From assembly GCA_044464765.1 (NCBI GenBank), contig JBIQKZ010000032.1:1-12797 (forward strand): 12,797 nucleotides of DNA, given 5' to 3'. Under the pieces are notes generated by a model. That model had not been told where the DNA came from and ran no database searches. It saw nothing but the letters and a program-made list of their open reading frames with translations. The position numbers and the translations under genes were made by a program. How positions within the stretch are numbered: the first letter of the stretch is position 1; each line of letters opens with the position of its first letter. Below are positions 1 to 7,916 of this stretch, piece by piece. The DNA is from JBIQKZ01 sp044464765 (GTDB lineage Bacteria > Pseudomonadota > Gammaproteobacteria > Burkholderiales > Burkholderiaceae_B).

Positions 1-109
1 ACAGCACCGTCGTGATCGCTGCCGTGAGTGTCGTTTTGCCGTGGTCAACGTGGCCAATCGTGCCAACGTTTACGTGCGGTTTGGTCCGCTCAAACTTACC
101 TTTTGCCAT
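1..109 (-). CDS. tuf: Elongation factor Tu, N-terminal fragment (window edge)
   Basis: This is the first 36 codons of EF-Tu, the GTPase that carries aminoacyl-tRNA to the ribosomal A site. The minus-strand reading begins MAKGKFERTKPHVNVGTIGH and continues VDHGKTTLTAAI, which contains the G1/P-loop GHVDHGKT. The ATG lies at 109-107 and is preceded by a GGGA ribosome-binding site at 119-116, six bases away. The gene runs out of the window at its 3' end and is not otherwise damaged. It is the last visible gene of the str operon, 74 bases after the fusA stop codon. Many proteobacteria carry a second tuf copy elsewhere; this copy is the fusA-linked one. Identity is certain from the N-terminal motif and the context. 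Confidence 0.97.
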   Translation of the reverse strand, partial: MAKGKFERTKPHVNVGTIGHVDHGKTTLTAAITTVL

Positions 110-139
110 GATTTATCCCATCAATGTATTCAAGGAAAC

Positions 140-176
140 AAAAAAAATTTAACCTGCCGGCCTGCTGGCCGGCAGG
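140..176 (-). terminator. Strong hairpin plus T-run between fusA and tuf
   Basis: On the minus strand the arms CCTGCCGGCC (176-167) and GGCCGGCAGG (162-153) form a perfect 10-bp GC-rich stem around a 4-base loop. Five bases (TTAAA) follow, then eight consecutive T (147-140). This resembles an intrinsic terminator, but the T-run does not touch the stem, which should weaken termination. It sits inside the str operon, 8 bases after the fusA stop, so it may act as a partial terminator or mRNA 3'-end stabiliser that sets fusA:tuf transcript ratios. The hairpin is directly visible; its function is inferred. Confidence 0.55.
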
Positions 177-183
177 ATCTCTA

Positions 184-2286
<2,103 letters not shown>

Positions 2287-2301
2287 GATTGTGTCCTTAG
2301 A

Positions 2302-2772
2302 TTACCAACGGAAATGGCTGAATGCTTTGTTGGCCTCGGCCATCTTGTGTGTGTCTTCGCGCTTCTTCATCGCCCCGCCACGACCTTCTGCGGCGTCCAT
2401 GAGTTCGCCGGCCAGACGCAAATCCATCGATTTCTCGCCACGCTTCTTGGCTGCTTCACGCAGCCAGCGCATGGCCAGGGCCAGGCGGCGCACAGGGCGC
2501 ACTTCAACCGGCACTTGATAGTTTGCGCCGCCAACACGACGGCTCTTGACTTCGACGACAGGCTTGATGTTGCTGATTGCGGTGTTGAAAACCTCGATAG
2601 GCTCTTTGCCAGTTTTAACCTGAATCTGGTCCAACGCGCCGTAGACGATGCGCTCGGCTACGGCTTTTTTACCGGACAACATAACAACGTTCATGAATTT
2701 GGCGAGATCGACACTGCCGAATTTGGGATCGGGAAGAATTTCACGTTTGGGAACTTCGCGACGACGAGGCAT
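2302..2772 (-). CDS. rpsG: 30S ribosomal protein S7
   Basis: S7 is a primary 16S rRNA-binding protein that nucleates assembly of the 30S head and lies at the E site. It has 156 residues, normal for bacterial S7. It begins MPRRREVPKREILPDPKFGS and contains the conserved VNVVMLSGKK-like helix (here FMNVVMLSGKK), GGANYQVPVEVRP, and the C-terminal KREDTHKMAEANKAFSHFRW. A strong AAGGAAG ribosome-binding site lies at 2786-2780, seven bases before the ATG. It is the second gene of the str operon. In E. coli S7 is the repressor of this operon and binds the S12-S7 spacer mRNA; the long structured spacer here is compatible with a similar loop, but that is inference. Confidence 0.99.
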   Translation of the reverse strand: MPRRREVPKREILPDPKFGSVDLAKFMNVVMLSGKKAVAERIVYGALDQIQVKTGKEPIEVFNTAISNIKPVVEVKSRRVGGANYQVPVEVRPVRRLALAMRWLREAAKKRGEKSMDLRLAGELMDAAEGRGGAMKKREDTHKMAEANKAFSHFRW

Positions 2773-2955
2773 TTTATAACTTCCTTGTGACAGTTCAGTT
2801 GAACCGCTTGTTTAGCGGCCACGACCAGCTTATGAATAGGAAACTGGTCACTTACATGCCGGGGTATGACACCCTTGGCTGCACTGATGAGACTGGTTGC
2901 CCAGCTCGGGGTTTTATCGTTTTGGGTTTGGCTTGAATACCAAGCAACACCCGAC
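2773..2955 (-). promoter_or_regulatory. Structured rpsL-rpsG spacer, candidate S7 autoregulatory mRNA site
   Basis: The 183-base spacer has no open frame but carries several small inverted repeats in the sense (minus) strand. GAGCTGG pairs with CCAG-T-CTC around a GCAA loop at 2907-2889, giving a 7-bp stem with one bulge and a GNRA-type tetraloop. GACCAG pairs with CTGGTC (2849-2844 with 2828-2823). CCGCT pairs with AGCGG (2818-2814 with 2808-2804). A GGGT/ACCC pair lies near 2875-2863. Known for E. coli: ribosomal protein S7 binds the S12-S7 intercistronic mRNA and represses translation. That this spacer does the same is inferred from position and structure only; the E. coli site is shorter. 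Confidence 0.4.
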
Positions 2956-3333
2956 TTAAGCTTTCTTCGGGCGTTTTGCGCCGTACTTGGAGCGCGCCTG
3001 CTTGCGGTCTTTCACGCCCTGCAGATCCAGCGAGCCACGCACGATGTGATAGCGAACGCCAGGCAAATCCTTTACCCGACCGCCACGCACCAGAACCACC
3101 GAGTGTTCTTGCAGGTTGTGGCCTTCGCCGCCGATGTACGAAATGACTTCGAAACCGTTGGTAAGACGAACCTTGGCGACTTTACGCAACGCTGAGTTCG
3201 GTTTCTTGGGAGTGGTGGTGTACACGCGAGTGCAAACACCACGGCGCTGCGGGCAATTCTCGAGCGCGGGGCTCTTGCTGCTGGCGCGACTGACTTCGCG
3301 CGGCTTGCGCACGAGTTGACTAATGGTTGGCAT
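2956..3333 (-). CDS. rpsL: 30S ribosomal protein S12
   Basis: S12 is the decoding-centre protein of the small subunit that influences accuracy and streptomycin binding. It has 125 residues, close to the 124 of E. coli. It contains RGVCTRVYTTTPKKPNSALR, the SYIGGEGHNLQEHSVVLVRG stretch and RVKDLPGVRYHIVRG. Lysines K43 and K88 are wild-type, as is D89, the residue that RimO methylthiolates in other bacteria. So the sequence predicts no classical streptomycin-resistance change. The ATG is at 3333-3331. The only Shine-Dalgarno-like run, AAAGG at 3340-3336, is just 2 bases from the ATG, unusually close. It is the first gene of the str operon; the region upstream is non-coding for 719 bases. Confidence 0.99.
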   Translation of the reverse strand: MPTISQLVRKPREVSRASSKSPALENCPQRRGVCTRVYTTTPKKPNSALRKVAKVRLTNGFEVISYIGGEGHNLQEHSVVLVRGGRVKDLPGVRYHIVRGSLDLQGVKDRKQARSKYGAKRPKKA

Positions 3334-3417
3334 AACCTTTACGCATCCTATGGACTGCTCGTAACCAGCAATCGAGCGAGGCTACGATACTGGTTGACGC
3401 ATTAATGAGTCGCCCAA

Positions 3418-3447
3418 ATTATTGTTGTTACGCGCAACACATGCGAA
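3418..3447 (-). promoter_or_regulatory. Candidate sigma-70 promoter of the str operon
   Basis: On the minus strand TTCGCA (3447-3442, four of six matches to TTGACA) is followed after 18 bases by AATAAT (3423-3418, five of six matches to TATAAT). A transcript would start near 3411 and leave a leader of about 75 bases before rpsL. No better pair was found between the upstream hairpin and rpsL. This is a consensus match only. Confidence 0.45.
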
Positions 3448-3456
3448 TGCCTGGCG

Positions 3457-3493
3457 CAAAAACAACTTAGGCGGTTTACGCAAAACCGCCTAA
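3457..3493 (-). terminator. Terminator-like hairpin upstream of the str promoter
   Basis: The arms TTAGGCGGTTT (3493-3483 on the minus strand) and AAACCGCCTAA (3477-3467) form a perfect 11-bp stem with a 5-base loop. It is followed in the minus direction by GTTGTTTTTG (3466-3457), a T-rich tail. The plus direction has no T-run, so it is oriented to stop leftward transcription. It lies about 20 bases upstream of the candidate -35 box, so it would shield the str operon from leftward readthrough. If transcription began further upstream it would instead be a leader attenuator. Confidence 0.55.
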
Positions 3494-3608
3494 CACGAAA
3501 AACGTAAAAGAGCGGTTTTACTACTTGGATCTACTGCTTGGACTACTACGGGTCTAACTACTACTTACTTAAAACTTCTTAGATACAACACACTAACCGT
3601 AAACCCCA

Positions 3609-3740
3609 CCCCTTAAGAACGGGTTGATTGCCCCTTAAGTACGGGTTTATACCTACTCACGGGTTTATACCTACTCACGGGTTTATTCCTACGGGTTTAT
3701 TCCTACGGGTTTTCCACGGGTTTTTATACCCCACGGGTTT
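3609..3740. repeat. Direct-repeat array of ACGGGTT units with shrinking period
   Basis: Eight copies of ACGGGTT begin at 3619, 3641, 3659, 3677, 3691, 3705, 3716 and 3733. The first two are embedded in a 22-bp period beginning CCCCTTAAG (3609 and 3631). Two identical 18-bp units ACGGGTTTATACCTACTC follow (3641-3658, 3659-3676), then two identical 14-bp units ACGGGTTTATTCCT (3677-3690, 3691-3704), then units of 11 and 17 bp and a final partial one. The 14-bp unit resembles the 18-bp unit lacking its last four bases. A lone ACGGGT also occurs at 3548. Units and spacers are not CRISPR-like. Possible roles are tandem regulator sites or slippage-generated repeats; neither is shown. Confidence 0.9.
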
Positions 3741-3756
3741 CTGTTCTGTTTATCCA

Positions 3757-3789
3757 GGTATTGCCCTATAGCGCATATAAAGCAATACC
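3757..3789. repeat. Imperfect inverted repeat (33 nt)
   Basis: GGTATTGC (3757-3764) pairs with GCAATACC (3782-3789). Inside, TATA (3767-3770) pairs with TATA (3776-3779) across a symmetric two-base mismatch, giving 12 paired positions and a 5-base loop. There is no T-run on either side, so a terminator is unlikely. It could be a dyad operator or an RNA structure. Confidence 0.6.
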
Positions 3790-3826
3790 CAATATCCAAA
3801 GACCATACCCAAAGCCACACCCAAAG
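3787..3826 (+). repeat. Short direct repeats of (A)CCCAAAG
   Basis: ACCCAAAG occurs at 3807-3814 and 3819-3826. Variant copies are ATCCAAAG at 3794-3801 and ACCCAATA at 3787-3794. The last three are spaced 12 to 13 bp apart. They lie about 35 bp upstream of a TATAGT hexamer (3859-3864) and on the approach to the OmpR-type regulator gene. Tandem direct half-sites are the usual target type of OmpR/PhoB-family regulators, typically at an 11-bp pitch, so this is a possible autoregulatory site, unproven. Confidence 0.4.
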
Positions 3827-3896
3827 AAATACTCGGGCAAAATTTTCGGTTAGCTGGGTATAGTAGCACGGCCCGAATGTGCCAGTCAATAACGCC

Positions 3897-3925
3897 TTGA
3901 CATATAGGCACAGCTCGTGTTGATG
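3897..3925 (+). promoter_or_regulatory. Candidate promoter of the regulator-FecR-kinase operon
   Basis: A perfect -35 hexamer TTGACA lies at 3897-3902. At a normal spacing only poor -10 hexamers are present (GTTGAT at 3919-3924 or TTGATG at 3920-3925). A second element, TATAGT at 3859-3864, is a good -10 without a clear -35. Either could be activator-dependent; the leader to the regulator start would be roughly 115 to 180 bases. Confidence 0.25.
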
Positions 3926-4032
3926 CAACGTAGGAGCCCCCGCACCCCCTGTGGGCAGATAGAATGCCGGCTTAACGGTGTGAACCACATGTTTCAGGCG
4001 GGTAGGGTAACATTAGGTTTCTTTCCACCTGG

Positions 4033-4044
4033 TTATCATGATAA
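4033..4044. promoter_or_regulatory. 12-bp perfect palindrome beside the regulator start codon
   Basis: TTATCATGATAA is its own reverse complement and ends eight bases before the ATG at 4053. It contains a small in-frame ATG whose frame closes at TAA (4050-4052), directly abutting the regulator start codon. It could be an operator overlapping the translation start; this is a structural observation only. Confidence 0.35.
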
Positions 4045-4052
4045 TCGCCTAA

Positions 4053-4763
4053 ATGCATATAGCCTCCCTCGAAGACGATCCGAACCAGGCCCGACTCATT
4101 CAGTCCATATTGGCCCAGGCCGGCTATGACTGCACCACATTTGAAACGGGACAAAGCCTGCTGTCCAGTCTTGCACGACCCCATTCCTTCGACTTGCTCT
4201 TGCTCGACTGGGAAGTGCCCGACATCAGCGGGCTGGACATCATCCGCTGGGTGCGCATCAATCTGGGTCAGAGCATTCCGGCCATGTTCCTGACCAACCG
4301 CACCGAAGAAGCCGACCTTGTCACCGGCCTGCAAGCGGGGGCCGACGACTATATGATCAAACCCTTCCGACAGGGCGAGCTCATTGCGCGCTGCGCAGCC
4401 CTTCTTAGGCGCAACATCGCCACCGCCCCCCAGGATGCGGTTTTCACGTGCGGCGCTTACCAGATCGATCCAGCGGCGCAACGTATCACCTTGAACGGCC
4501 AGGCAATCGAGCTCGCGCCAAAGGAATATGAGCTCGCGTTACTGTTCTTTCGCAACCCGGGGCGTCTTTTCTCGCGGGACGTACTTAGTCACAGCGTCTG
4601 GAACCGAGAGATTCCCGCCACGTCGCGCACGCTGGATACGCATTTGTCCAACGTCCGCCGCAAGTTGCAGCTGCAACCCGAACACGGGGTGCAGCTGATG
4701 GCCTCTTATGCCCTGGGCTATCGCCTGGAATTGTCCAACCCGAACGACTCGCTGTCTTCCTGA
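4053..4763 (+). CDS. OmpR/PhoB-family response regulator
   Basis: This is a 236-residue DNA-binding response regulator. The receiver domain covers about residues 1-120 and is canonical: acidic residues E7/D8, phospho-acceptor D52 in LLLLDWEVPD, T81, and K103 followed by P104. The C-terminal winged helix (about 130-232) has the OmpR-type start LAPKEYELALLFF, recognition region SRTLDTHLSNVRRKL, and wing SYALGYRLEL. The frame has a TAA immediately before the ATG, so this start cannot be extended, and MHIASLEDD is the expected beginning of a receiver. No good Shine-Dalgarno sequence precedes it. It is the first gene of an operon: the next gene starts after 4 bases and the CHASE2 kinase is third, so that kinase is its probable phosphodonor. 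Target genes are unknown. Confidence 0.95.
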   Translation: MHIASLEDDPNQARLIQSILAQAGYDCTTFETGQSLLSSLARPHSFDLLLLDWEVPDISGLDIIRWVRINLGQSIPAMFLTNRTEEADLVTGLQAGADDYMIKPFRQGELIARCAALLRRNIATAPQDAVFTCGAYQIDPAAQRITLNGQAIELAPKEYELALLFFRNPGRLFSRDVLSHSVWNREIPATSRTLDTHLSNVRRKLQLQPEHGVQLMASYALGYRLELSNPNDSLSS

Positions 4764-4767
4764 CGTC

Positions 4768-5874
4768 ATGATCACCCATTTTTCAATTTCCAGATGGCTT
4801 GTTGTGCTGGCCGTCGTTTCCTGCCTTTCAAGCGCACCGGCCCGTGTATGGGCGCAGCCCTATGGCGCTCAGGGCGACGACTTCCTGTACCGGCCCCTGG
4901 CCGGCGACACCTTGATCGACATCGCCCAGCGCTATACCGGCGACGGGTCGAACTGGTCGTTTCTGCAACGCCTGAATAATGTAGACGAACCCACCCGCCT
5001 GCAAATCGGCCGAACCCTGCGCATACCTTTTTCAATGATTCCGGTCCGGCCCGCACAGGCCACGGTCCGTCATGTGCAAGGGCAGGTAACCGCCAACGAA
5101 GCGCCGTTGGCAATGAACATGCAGCTAGGCGACGACACCTTGGTCGAAAGCGGCCCCAACGGATTTGCCACCCTCGAACTTGCCGACGGCAGCGCCCTGA
5201 CGATTCCTCCCGGCTCCGCCGTCAACATTAAGCGTTTAAGGGTCTTCGAGGGTGCGGGGCTTACCGACTCCACCATGAATGTGCAATCGGGCACGGTGGA
5301 ATCCCTTGTGGCCCCCAACCATACCGGCGTGGGACGGTTCGAGATACAAACCCCCGTCAGTATCACCGGCGTACGCGGCACTACACTGCGCATCCACGCC
5401 CAGCAAGACGGCTCGCAAAGCGAAGTGCTGCAGGGCAGTGCCCATCTGGGCACAACCCAGGGGCGCCAGACAACATTGCGAGCCGGCCAGGGCGCCGCAA
5501 CAGACGCCTCCGGAAAGCTGCTGGCCGTCGAGACCCTACTACCGGCGCCGTCACTACCCGAACCCGTGCGCGGCCCGTCCGGTTGGGCCTTGTCATTTCC
5601 TGCCGTGCCCGGAGCTGCATCGTATCTGGTTCGCGTGGCGGGCGATGCCGACGGCACCCGGCTGTTTTCGAGCCAGACATTCCCCACCTCGGACATCCAT
5701 TTCCACAGCCCCGGCGCCGGCGCCTACTACGTGATTGTTCGCGCCATCGCAGCCAGCGGAATCATGGGACGCGATGCCGTACAACCCTTCGACGGGCTGG
5801 CGGTGCTGCAATCCGCCGACGGCCTGCCCATCGGCACCGGCTTCGGCCTGCAAGTAACACTGACCGACTACTAA
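4768..5874 (+). CDS. Exported LysM / FecR-type domain protein
   Basis: This is a 368-residue exported protein. The N-terminus has a hydrophobic stretch (WLVVLAVVSCL, 10-20) and an AxA-like signal peptidase site VWA|Q after residue 29; VVSC at 16-19 could alternatively be read as a lipobox. A LysM-like segment follows at about 42-88 (LAGDTLIDIAQRY to QIGRTLRIP), suggesting peptidoglycan or glycan contact. A FecR-type beta domain covers about 112-240, including LELADGSALTIPPGS and TPVSITGVRGTTLRI. A fibronectin-III-like module is at about 262-348. The start at 4768 was preferred over an upstream ATG at 4708 because the signal peptide begins there and overlaps with the preceding gene are avoided. 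It lacks the membrane helix of FecI-type anti-sigma FecR. Lying between a regulator and a kinase, it is probably a periplasmic partner or effector of the sensor; that is inference. Confidence 0.85.
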   Translation: MITHFSISRWLVVLAVVSCLSSAPARVWAQPYGAQGDDFLYRPLAGDTLIDIAQRYTGDGSNWSFLQRLNNVDEPTRLQIGRTLRIPFSMIPVRPAQATVRHVQGQVTANEAPLAMNMQLGDDTLVESGPNGFATLELADGSALTIPPGSAVNIKRLRVFEGAGLTDSTMNVQSGTVESLVAPNHTGVGRFEIQTPVSITGVRGTTLRIHAQQDGSQSEVLQGSAHLGTTQGRQTTLRAGQGAATDASGKLLAVETLLPAPSLPEPVRGPSGWALSFPAVPGAASYLVRVAGDADGTRLFSSQTFPTSDIHFHSPGAGAYYVIVRAIAASGIMGRDAVQPFDGLAVLQSADGLPIGTGFGLQVTLTDY

Positions 5875-5913
5875 TGAGCTGTCTGACGAACTCAACGGGT
5901 CAGGTAGGACATA

Positions 5914-5930
5914 GGGCCCGTTCACACTAA
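5914..5930 (+). promoter_or_regulatory. 17-nt motif upstream of the kinase gene (copy 1)
   Basis: GGGCCCGTTCACACTAA lies 18 bases before the kinase ATG in the 74-base gap after the FecR-type gene. It recurs with a single C/T difference on the opposite strand immediately before the AraC-type regulator (8716-8700). In both places it is in the sense orientation, just upstream of the start. A shared regulator site or leader element is possible. Confidence 0.5.
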
Positions 5931-5948
5931 CCACGGAGCCTCGAATCC

Positions 5949-7916
5949 ATGGCGAATACCAGCCAGCACGCTCCCGCCGATTTCTGGCGTAGCCTCGAGC
6001 GACGTATTCGGACCGAATGGTTGCTGGTGACTGGTGTCATGTTGGTGCTGACCATGCTGCTCAGCTACTTCAGCTCGCTGTTGGGCACAGCCCAGATTGA
6101 CCGCACCTTCTACGATCAGGTGCTTCACCTGACGGCTCACCCGGCCCGAAACAACGACATCGTCATTATTGCCATTGATGACGGCAGCATTGCCCGCCTG
6201 GGCTACTGGCCATGGCGCCGAGGCGTGCACGCCGAACTGCTGGAGCGACTGCAGGGAGCCCGTGCCGTCGGTTTCGACATGCTGTTCAGCGACCGAAACC
6301 CCGCCTATCCCGACGACGACATTACGCTTGCCCGGGCCATAGAGCGCCATGGGCGGGTGGTGCTCGCCGACATGATGGCCAACGACCTGCGCGATATCGT
6401 TTCACCTGTGCCTGAACTGGCCCAGGCCGCCGCACGCATCGGCTATATCAATATCTATCCCGACAACGATGGTGTCGTGCGTGCGCTGGTTCTGCGCGAA
6501 CACCTAGAGTCCGGCGAAAATCGCGAGCACTTGCTGCTGCGCATGCTCGAGGTCGCCGGCCAGCCTGCCTCACCGCAAAGCGCCCCGCCGCCCGGAGAAG
6601 CCCTTCTGATTCCATACGGACGCTTGCAGAACATCACGCTCTATCCTTATGCCGGGGTGCTTGACGGCCTGGCGCCGCCTCGGGCGTTCGACGACAAGCT
6701 GGTGTTGATCGGATCCTGGGGTTCGGGATTGGGCGATACGTTTCCAACACCGCTGACCCGCGAGGGCGCCGGGATGGCGGGGGTTGAAATTCTGGCCAAT
6801 GGCCTGAATAGCCTGATCGGCAATAGTTGGATCCACACACCCAATCGCGCCCTGATGGCCGTGCTGTCCTGCCTGCCTGTCTTGCTGGTCTGCCTGGCTT
6901 TCCGGCGCCTTTCACCGCGCCGCTCCCTGCTTGCGGTGTTTATCGCGATGGTGTCGATCGTTGCACTATGCACGGTTGTCATGCGCTACGGCAACGTCTG
7001 GCTTCCCATCACTGCCGCGCTGATCGGCCTGCTGCTGGCCTACCCCATCTGGAGCTGGCGCAGCCAAGAAGTATCACTGCGGCACCTGGACCGCGAGTTG
7101 GCTGCCCTGCAGCTAGACCGACAAGCGCTCGCAGTCGATGACGCTACAGACTCCGCGACGCTTGCCGACGAATCGCTGCCCACCCGCGTCGGCCAGCTGC
7201 ACCAAGCGATCTCGCAATTGCGCACGGCCCAGCGAACCCGCGATGAAACCTTGCGTTTCCTGTCACACGACATGCGTGCCCCGCAAACCTCCATCCTGGC
7301 TCTGGCCGAACTGCAGCAAGACCCCGATCACGCACTTGCACAGCCCGAACTACTTGATCGGATCACACTTCACGCCCATAAAACCCTTAATCTGGTCGAT
7401 GGTTTTGTCCGCTTGGCGCGCGCCGAAGCCATGCCGCTGCAGCGCGCGCCGGTTGACCTGGTCCAATTGATCGAACAAAGCCGGGACGACTTCTGGCCAC
7501 AGGCCAAGCATCGTGACATTCGCATCGAACTCACGGAGCATCCCGAGTTTGCTTGGACGATCGGGGACAGCACCCTGCTGCAGCGGGCCTGGAACAATCT
7601 GCTGGACAACGCGTTGAAGTACAGCCCCGATCACTCCCGGATCGAATGCCGCTTAACGATGGAAGGCGATCAATGGGTTTTGCATATCAAGGATCAGGGG
7701 CGGGGCATGGCGGCCGATCAGTTGACAAGGCTCTTCCAGGCATTCAACCGCGTCGACTCTCACTTGGCCAACAATCCGGATGGCGCGGGCCTGGGCCTGG
7801 CCTTCGTCAAAGTGGTGGTCCAGCGACACGGCGGAACGGTTGACGTTCAGAGCCGGCCCGGCATTGGCACGCAGTTTACTGTGCGCCTGCCCGTCGCACC
7901 GGATCGGCATGTCTGA
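5949..7916 (+). CDS. CHASE2-domain membrane sensor histidine kinase
   Basis: This is a 655-residue inner-membrane kinase. A first membrane segment at about 24-46 is followed by a large extracytoplasmic CHASE2 domain (about 50-300; features include NNDIVIIAIDDGSI, RAVGFDMLFSD and DKLVLIGSW). Three membrane helices lie at about 302-318, 327-345 and 350-369, the usual CHASE2 topology. A helical linker (372-432) leads to the dimerisation/phosphotransfer domain with H440 in FLSHDMRAPQ. The ATPase domain follows with the N box NNLLDNALKYSP (549-560), G1 DQGRGM (582-587), F box LFQAFNRV and G2 GAGLGLAFVK (612-621). All catalytic motifs look intact. GGAG at 5935-5938 precedes the ATG by 10 bases. It is third in the operon; partners are likely the OmpR-type regulator and perhaps the convergent AraC-type one. 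The stimulus is unknown. Confidence 0.95.
   Translation: MANTSQHAPADFWRSLERRIRTEWLLVTGVMLVLTMLLSYFSSLLGTAQIDRTFYDQVLHLTAHPARNNDIVIIAIDDGSIARLGYWPWRRGVHAELLERLQGARAVGFDMLFSDRNPAYPDDDITLARAIERHGRVVLADMMANDLRDIVSPVPELAQAAARIGYINIYPDNDGVVRALVLREHLESGENREHLLLRMLEVAGQPASPQSAPPPGEALLIPYGRLQNITLYPYAGVLDGLAPPRAFDDKLVLIGSWGSGLGDTFPTPLTREGAGMAGVEILANGLNSLIGNSWIHTPNRALMAVLSCLPVLLVCLAFRRLSPRRSLLAVFIAMVSIVALCTVVMRYGNVWLPITAALIGLLLAYPIWSWRSQEVSLRHLDRELAALQLDRQALAVDDATDSATLADESLPTRVGQLHQAISQLRTAQRTRDETLRFLSHDMRAPQTSILALAELQQDPDHALAQPELLDRITLHAHKTLNLVDGFVRLARAEAMPLQRAPVDLVQLIEQSRDDFWPQAKHRDIRIELTEHPEFAWTIGDSTLLQRAWNNLLDNALKYSPDHSRIECRLTMEGDQWVLHIKDQGRGMAADQLTRLFQAFNRVDSHLANNPDGAGLGLAFVKVVVQRHGGTVDVQSRPGIGTQFTVRLPVAPDRHV

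Larger units (their letters stand above)
3334..4052. other. 719-bp non-coding divergent region between str operon and regulator operon
   Basis: No convincing gene was found here. The stretch separates rpsL (minus) from the OmpR-type regulator (plus) and looks richer in A+T than its neighbours. Going right from rpsL it holds a candidate str promoter (3418-3447), a minus-oriented terminator-like hairpin (3457-3493), short TACTACT-rich DNA (about 3518-3570), a tandem array of ACGGGTT repeats (3609-3740), an imperfect inverted repeat (3757-3789), CCCAAAG direct repeats (3787-3826), candidate plus-strand promoter elements and a 12-bp palindrome beside the start codon (4033-4044). The density of repeats suggests a regulatory region rather than decayed coding sequence. 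Confidence 0.8.

Noticed and set aside
2956..3333. Streptomycin-resistance allele of rpsL
   Set aside because: K43 and K88 are both wild type.
3609..3740. CRISPR array
   Set aside because: Repeats are 7-18 bp with variable, partly repeated spacing and no unique 30-40 bp spacers; no cas genes are nearby.
3689..3988. Minus-strand 99-codon frame in the intergenic region
   Set aside because: It runs through the repeat array and inverted repeat, has no recognisable domain or ribosome-binding site, and its C-terminus is made by the repeats. Judged non-coding.
3334..4052. tRNA or other known structured RNA gene in the intergenic region
   Set aside because: No cloverleaf, CCA end or conserved T-loop was found on either strand by eye; a covariance-model search would be decisive.
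4708..4767. Upstream ATG for the LysM/FecR-type gene
   Set aside because: It would overlap the regulator and put about 20 polar residues before the signal peptide; the ATG at 4768 gives a normal signal sequence and a 4-base gap.
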